From the NCBI GenBank assembly GCA_027490555.1, contig JAIXXW010000249.1, forward strand, positions 1-9,807: a stretch of DNA of 9,807 nt, given 5' to 3'. A program made the position numbers and the translations under genes. Origin of the DNA: Comamonadaceae bacterium (GTDB taxonomy: Bacteria > Pseudomonadota > Gammaproteobacteria > Burkholderiales > Burkholderiaceae_C). Below are positions 6,495 to 9,807 of the stretch, piece after piece. The notes under the pieces were generated by a model. The model ran no database searches. It had not been told where the DNA came from and saw only the letters and a program-made list of their open reading frames with translations. The first letter of the stretch is position 1, and every line of letters starts with the position of its first letter.

Positions 6495-6504
6495 GTGCCA
6501 TAAT
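6495..6504 (+). promoter_or_regulatory. Candidate extended -10 promoter of the sigma factor cluster
   Basis: GTGCCATAAT on the plus strand is the exact inverted copy of the ilvB -10 element. TG-C-CATAAT predicts a transcript start near 6511. That lies downstream of the earliest possible sigma-factor start codons (GTG at 6455 and 6464) and so supports the TTG at 6581 as the real start. The -35 region at the expected distance (GGACCC) is weak. Confidence 0.5.
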
Positions 6505-6513
6505 CACGCCTGC

Positions 6514-6544
6514 TCAAAAAGCGCTCTCCCCAGCATCAAAAAGC
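6514..6544 (+). repeat. 9-bp direct repeat in the sigma factor leader
   Basis: TCAAAAAGC occurs at 6514-6522 and again at 6536-6544. The copies are 22 bp apart start to start, about two helical turns, just downstream of the predicted transcription start. This could be a pair of regulator half-sites or chance. Confidence 0.4.
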
Positions 6545-6580
6545 CCCTTCACCACAGGACACAGCAACGCTGTCATCAAG

Positions 6581-7147
6581 TTGGCCTCTGATACAGAACT
6601 GTCTGACTTTCTGAAAAGCACGGAGAGAAAAGCTTTCAAGCGGGCTTACTACCACGTGCGCGATGAAGAAGCGGCCCTGGACATCGTTCAGGACAGCATG
6701 ATCAAGCTGTGCACCAACTATGCTGACAAGCCTTTGTCTGAAATCCCGCTCCTTTTTCAGCGGATTTTGTCCAACACGGTTTTGGACTGGTTCCGGCGCC
6801 GAAAAACCCGCCAAGCGCTTTTTTCCAACCAAGACGACCTGGAATTTGACGAAAGTCCGGTCCCTTTTGATGCCATGGATGTCTCCACCAGCGAAGCCGA
6901 TCAAGCCTTCAGCCAGAGTGCAGAGCATTGGTTGGGACGGCTGCAGACCCTGGACCACATCGAAAAGGCCGTGATGAATTTGCCCGCCCGTCAACGGGAA
7001 GCCTTCCTGCTGCGTTACTGGGAGGAACTGGATGTGGCCGAAACTGCCGCAGTGATGGGTTGCTCCGAAGGCAGCGTGAAAACCCATTGCTCTCGCGCCA
7101 TTTCGGCCCTGCAAAAAACCTTGTCAGAACAAGGCTTAAAACCATGA
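6581..7147 (+). CDS. ECF-like RNA polymerase sigma factor
   Basis: This is a short sigma-70 family protein of 188 aa, with region 2 (about 12-78, including DEEAALDIVQDSMIKL and the aromatic/basic LDWFRRRKTR) and region 4 (about 125-182). Region 4 contains LPARQREAFLLRYWEELD and the helix-turn-helix ETAAVMGCSEGSVKTHCSRA. Regions 1 and 3 are missing, as in ECF sigma factors. An acidic linker (about 85-112) joins the two domains. The start is uncertain. The frame is open back to GTG at 6455, but that stretch overlaps the predicted promoter. I chose TTG at 6581 because family members I remember begin close to ASDTELSDFLK; no strong ribosome binding site precedes it. The stop codon overlaps the next ATG by 4 nt (ATGA), so the next gene is translationally coupled and probably its partner. 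Target promoters are unknown. Confidence 0.9.
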   Translation: MASDTELSDFLKSTERKAFKRAYYHVRDEEAALDIVQDSMIKLCTNYADKPLSEIPLLFQRILSNTVLDWFRRRKTRQALFSNQDDLEFDESPVPFDAMDVSTSEADQAFSQSAEHWLGRLQTLDHIEKAVMNLPARQREAFLLRYWEELDVAETAAVMGCSEGSVKTHCSRAISALQKTLSEQGLKP

Positions 7148-7581
7148 CACGCTTGAACAAACACAGCACCGAAGAAGACCTGTTGGCGCGCAGCCTGATC
7201 CAGCAACTGGACCTGGCCACGCAGGACATCGGTCACGACATCAGCGAGCGCCTGCGGGTGGCCCGTCGCCTGGCCTTGAGTGCCCGCCCCGAGCCCGTCC
7301 GGCTCTTGAACTACAGAACGGCGCTGCAATCCCATGGATCGGCCCAGGGCCCCGGCGAAGGGCTCAACCTGTGGCGGATTCTGGCCTCGGCATTGCCCCT
7401 GATCGGTTTGGTCCTGGGGCTGGTCCTGGTGCAGATCGTCCAGCAAGAGCTCGTGGAAGACAATCTGGCAACGGTCGATTCGGCCATTTTGTTGGACGAC
7501 TTACCGCCAGATGCCTACACCGACCCTGGTTTTGTGCAATTTCTGAAAATTCAACTGGTCCAACCCAACCGCCATGAATGA
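7144..7581 (+). CDS. DUF3619-family single-pass membrane protein, possible anti-sigma factor
   Basis: This protein of 145 aa has no assigned function. It has a polar, charged N-terminal part (1-77), one hydrophobic segment (about 78-99, LWRILASALPLIGLVLGLVL) and a short C-terminal tail (100-145) with DDLPPDAYTDPGF (118-130), the stretch by which I recognise DUF3619. Arg residues around 36-53 and few after the segment suggest the N-terminus is cytoplasmic and the tail periplasmic. That topology, and the 4-nt overlap with the sigma factor gene, match membrane anti-sigma factors such as RseA or CnrY. I saw no zinc-binding HxxxCxxC motif, so it is not a ZAS-type protein. The next gene starts 8 nt before its stop. 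Family call is good; the anti-sigma role is inference. Confidence 0.85.
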   Translation: MTRLNKHSTEEDLLARSLIQQLDLATQDIGHDISERLRVARRLALSARPEPVRLLNYRTALQSHGSAQGPGEGLNLWRILASALPLIGLVLGLVLVQIVQQELVEDNLATVDSAILLDDLPPDAYTDPGFVQFLKIQLVQPNRHE

Positions 7582-8341
7582 CCTGGGTCTGCTCAGGCCC
7601 GCCTCATCGCCCCCACCGCTGGCCACTTCACTGCGCACACGTCCAACCAGGACGGCCCAGTGCCTGCTGGGCGTCTGCCTGGCCTGGTTCAGCCTGGGCT
7701 CTCTGGCACAAACCCCCCCCATTCCTGCATCCCCAACCCCCCTTGTGGCAGCGGAGTCCCCCGCCGCCGAAGCCCCCGTCAACCCGTCTTCTCCCGGCCC
7801 GAAAGAGCCCCTCAACCCGGTGGACAACCGCTCTGCAGCGCCTGCCGCGCCTGCCCCTGTCCTTTCCGAAGCCTGGTTGTCGCTGAGCAAGCGGCAAAGG
7901 CAAGCTCTGGCCCCCTTGAGCGACAAATGGGGGGAGTTGACACCGCAGCAAAAGCAAAAATGGCTGGCCTTGGCGCGCGGGTTCTACCAACTCACCGACC
8001 CCGAACAGGTGGTGCTGCACGGCCGCATGCGTGAATGGGCGGCCCTCAGTCCCCGGCAGCGCGCCTTGGCGCGCTTCAATTTCAACACCACCATGGCCTT
8101 GCCCATCGAGGACAAACGGGCCCAGTGGGAGGCCTATCTGCAGCTGTCGGACGATGAAAAGAGCAAGTTGACCTCTGGCCTCAAAGCCCCTTTGAAAAGC
8201 GGGGCACGCAACACCGGGGCCCCCAACAAACGCTTGATCAAACCGCCCCCCCTGCCCGCCGATGCCAACAAGGTCTTCCAGACCATTGCCCCCCGGCGGA
8301 CCGTCCACCCCCAAACCCTCTTGCCTCAACCTCCTGGCTGA
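7574..8341 (+). CDS. DUF3106-family secreted proline-rich protein
   Basis: This 255-aa protein of unknown function has a long basic N-region, a hydrophobic segment (about 29-45) and a likely signal peptidase I site after SLA (45/46), so export to the periplasm is expected. A Pro/Ala-rich linker (47-97) follows. The conserved part (about 99-203) is helical and made of repeated units of the form L-S/T-xx-Q/E-[RK]: LSKRQRQAL, LTPQQKQKWLALA, LTDPEQ, LSPRQRALARFNF and LSDDEKSKL, with REWAAL between. These resemble LTxxQ motifs of periplasmic CpxP/Spy-type proteins, a resemblance by eye. The C-terminus is basic and Pro-rich. The start overlaps the DUF3619 stop by 8 nt (7574-7581), so the two are co-translated. 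A sensor or chaperone role acting on the membrane protein is inference. Confidence 0.83.
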   Translation: MNDLGLLRPASSPPPLATSLRTRPTRTAQCLLGVCLAWFSLGSLAQTPPIPASPTPLVAAESPAAEAPVNPSSPGPKEPLNPVDNRSAAPAAPAPVLSEAWLSLSKRQRQALAPLSDKWGELTPQQKQKWLALARGFYQLTDPEQVVLHGRMREWAALSPRQRALARFNFNTTMALPIEDKRAQWEAYLQLSDDEKSKLTSGLKAPLKSGARNTGAPNKRLIKPPPLPADANKVFQTIAPRRTVHPQTLLPQPPG

Positions 8342-8449
8342 GTGGGCATTGCCGGTCGGCGACAATCGCTGTCTTTCGATGTGTTCCCACGCTGGCCCCA
8401 TGGCCACCCCGCCTGGGCCGCAACCCCCTGAAGTGCACCCCACGCCCCC

Positions 8450-8989
8450 ATGACTGCGCGCAAGCCTGAACCTCTTTCGACTCCCCCATTGTCGCCACCC
8501 GACGCCAGCCAGCTGGCCCTGAAGGCCCCTTCTTTGAAGCGGCGCATGGCCTGCTGGCTGTACGAAGGCATGTTGCTGTTTGGCGTGGTTTTCATGGCGG
8601 GCTATTTGTTTGGCACCCTGAGTCAGACGCGGCATGCCCTGGACAACCGGCCCGGCCTGCAGGCCTTTATTTTTTTGACGCTGGGCATCTACTTCACCTG
8701 GTTTTGGTACCGGGGACAGACCCTGGCCATGAAAACCTGGCACATCAAAGTGGTTTCGGCGCAGGGCGAACCCCTGACGCAACGCCGCGCCTTGCTGCGC
8801 TATTGCCTGAGCTGGGTGTGGTTTTTGCCACCCCTGGTGCTCTCCTTGCCCTGGGGCCTGTCACCCGGTCAGGTGGGTTTGCTCACCTTTTTCTGGGTCA
8901 TGGTCTGGGCCCTGGCCAGCCGTTTTCAGAGCCAGCGACAGTTTTGGCATGACATCTGGGCAGGCACCCGGCTGGTCACCTCGCGCTGA
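8450..8989 (+). CDS. RDD-family integral membrane protein
   Basis: This 179-aa protein has a Pro-rich cytoplasmic start (1-30) and then the RDD-family pattern. It has KRRMACWLYEGMLLFG (30-45), where the Asp usual after Tyr is Glu39, and hydrophobic segments near 39-57, 69-88, 116-135 and 141-157. The loop TLAMKTWHIKVV (91-102) and the closing FWHDIWAGTRLV (165-176, D168) follow. The family is poorly understood; some members have been linked to ion transport. The preceding gap (8342-8449, 108 bp) holds no gene I can support. It contains GACAAT (8361-8366) as a weak -10 candidate, so this gene may have its own promoter. No clear ribosome binding site precedes the ATG. Confidence 0.88.
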   Translation: MTARKPEPLSTPPLSPPDASQLALKAPSLKRRMACWLYEGMLLFGVVFMAGYLFGTLSQTRHALDNRPGLQAFIFLTLGIYFTWFWYRGQTLAMKTWHIKVVSAQGEPLTQRRALLRYCLSWVWFLPPLVLSLPWGLSPGQVGLLTFFWVMVWALASRFQSQRQFWHDIWAGTRLVTSR

Positions 8990-9021
8990 CATCCGATCCC
9001 CGTTTGCACCAACAGCCCGCC

Positions 9022-9648
9022 ATGACCGCCCACGATGCCATCCACCCGGACCCGCAGGCCCAGCGCGCCCCCACCTTTTCGCTGTGCGTGTATTGCGGCT
9101 CCAAAACAGGACACTCCCCTGAATTCGCCCACATCGCCATCCAGGTGGGCACCTGGATCGGTCAGCACGGCGGGCAATTGGTCTATGGTGGCGGCCGCAA
9201 TGGCTTGATGGGCCTGGTGGCCGAGTCCACCCTGGCCGCTGGCGGGACCGTGGTCGGCATCATCCCATCCGCTCTGGTTGAAAGGGAATGGGCCCACGAC
9301 GGGTGCACCGAATTGCATGTGGTGGACACCATGCACGACAGAAAACGGCTCATGGCCGAAAAAGCCGATGCATTTTTGGCCCTGCCCGGTGGGATTGGCA
9401 CCTTTGAAGAGTTGTTTGAAGTCTGGACCTGGCGCCAGCTCGGTTACCACGACAAACCAGTGGGCGTTCTGAACAGCCTGGGTTACTACGATGGCTTGAT
9501 GGCCTTCATTGACCAGGTGGTGAACCAAGGCTTCATGAGCGATTGGCAAAAACAGCTGGTCAGCGTGGGCTCCGAAGCCGAGCCCTTGCTGGCCCAACTG
9601 GTCGAAGCGGCGGGATTTTCACCGCCCGCCCGTCTGGAACTGCTTTAA
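9022..9648 (+). CDS. LOG-family protein (cytokinin riboside 5'-monophosphate phosphoribohydrolase-like)
   Basis: This 208-aa Rossmann-type protein has the LOG family signatures: LCVYCGS (21-27), VYGGGRNGLMG (54-64), MHDRKRLM (104-111) and the nucleotide-binding PGGIGTFEE (122-130, with the catalytic-type Glu). Family members remove ribose 5-phosphate from nucleoside monophosphates such as AMP or cytokinin ribotides; the bacterial substrate here is not known. The N-terminal 17 residues before the conserved core are extra. The ATG at 9022 is preferred to an in-frame TTG at 9004; neither has a convincing ribosome binding site. The gap to the RDD gene is 32 nt, so they may share a transcript. It converges on the P-II gene. 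Confidence 0.9.
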   Translation: MTAHDAIHPDPQAQRAPTFSLCVYCGSKTGHSPEFAHIAIQVGTWIGQHGGQLVYGGGRNGLMGLVAESTLAAGGTVVGIIPSALVEREWAHDGCTELHVVDTMHDRKRLMAEKADAFLALPGGIGTFEELFEVWTWRQLGYHDKPVGVLNSLGYYDGLMAFIDQVVNQGFMSDWQKQLVSVGSEAEPLLAQLVEAAGFSPPARLELL

Positions 9649-9660
9649 CAGCCCACGATC

Positions 9661-9677
9661 TGGCCCCGCAAGGGCCA
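9661..9677. terminator. Hairpin between convergent genes
   Basis: TGGCCC (9661-9666) and GGGCCA (9672-9677) form a 6-bp GC-rich stem with a 5-nt loop in the 30-nt gap between the LOG gene and the P-II gene. There is no T-tract on either side. It could serve as a weak two-way terminator, or simply as a 3'-end stabilising hairpin. Confidence 0.4.
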
Positions 9678-9678
9678 C

Positions 9679-9807
9679 TCAAATCGCGGTTTCGTCCTGT
9701 TCCCCGGTGCGGATACGCACCACGCGCTCGACCGTGGTGACAAAAATCTTGCCGTCGCCAATCTTGCCGGTCCGGGCGGCCTTGATGATGGCGTCCACGC
9801 AACTGTC
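9679..9807 (-). CDS. P-II family nitrogen regulatory protein, C-terminal fragment cut by the window edge
   Basis: The last 42 residues of a P-II signal protein are visible; the rest lies beyond the right edge. They contain AIIKAARTGKIGDGKIFV and VVRIRTGE, the C-terminal signature of GlnB/GlnK proteins (TGKIGDGK forms part of the ATP-binding cleft). P-II trimers sense 2-oxoglutarate and ATP/ADP and control nitrogen assimilation. The T-loop with the uridylylated Tyr is outside the window, so GlnB and GlnK cannot be told apart here. The end of the protein (EQDETAI) is normal for the family, and the gene looks intact as far as it can be read. Confidence 0.93.
   Translation of the reverse strand, partial: DSCVDAIIKAARTGKIGDGKIFVTTVERVVRIRTGEQDETAI

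Noticed and set aside
8262..8453. Small plus-strand ORF spanning the DUF3106-RDD gap and overlapping the RDD start codon
   Set aside because: Pro-rich translation without family resemblance, lying mostly in another frame of the DUF3106 gene; the overlap of its stop with the RDD ATG is suggestive of coupling but not enough to call a gene.
9004..9006. TTG start for the LOG-family gene
   Set aside because: An in-frame ATG follows six codons later, and the added residues are not part of the conserved family core; no ribosome binding site supports the TTG.

Overview
The window looks like a chromosomal segment of a betaproteobacterium, most likely a member of the Comamonadaceae (Burkholderiales; Limnohabitans-, Rhodoferax- or Polaromonas-like). 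This rests on moderately high GC, on the gene order ilvB-ilvH-ilvC-pssA-leuA that I know from Burkholderiales, and on a sigma factor / DUF3619 / DUF3106 / RDD cluster that I associate with Comamonadaceae. The lineage is inferred from protein resemblance without any database search.

Left two thirds (about 90-6450), all on the minus strand: a branched-chain amino acid block. Transcription enters from the right. ilvB and ilvH encode the large and small subunits of acetohydroxyacid synthase, and ilvC encodes ketol-acid reductoisomerase. A strong intrinsic terminator follows ilvC. Next comes pssA (phosphatidylserine synthase, phospholipid synthesis). Then comes leuA (2-isopropylmalate synthase, the committed step from the valine pathway to leucine), which ends in a perfect 13-bp terminator hairpin. 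IlvBH and IlvC lead towards 2-ketoisovalerate, which LeuA condenses with acetyl-CoA.

The best regulatory find is between pssA and leuA: a classical leucine attenuator. It has a 17-residue leader peptide (MNFDLFALLLAPHGRDV) with three consecutive Leu codons CTA-CTG-CTA, a small pause hairpin, a possible antiterminator pairing and a GC-rich terminator with a U-tract just before leuA. The leader peptide appears to be leaderless (predicted transcription start at its own ATG). A second structured stretch lies between ilvB and ilvH, and ilvB has a long untranslated leader.

Region 6440-6505 is a divergent promoter region. The same extended -10 element (TGCCATAAT) faces both ways as a perfect 10-bp inverted repeat, one copy towards ilvB and the other towards the plus-strand cluster.

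Right third (6581-9648), plus strand: an ECF-like sigma factor, a single-pass membrane protein (DUF3619) and a secreted proline-rich protein (DUF3106) overlap at their ends. An RDD-family membrane protein and a LOG-family phosphoribohydrolase-like protein follow. The first three have the layout of a sigma / membrane anti-sigma / periplasmic sensor module, which would be an undescribed signalling system; that is inference. At the right edge, on the minus strand, is the C-terminal end of a P-II nitrogen regulatory protein, convergent with the LOG gene. No rRNA, tRNA, CRISPR array, insertion sequence or phage gene was seen.
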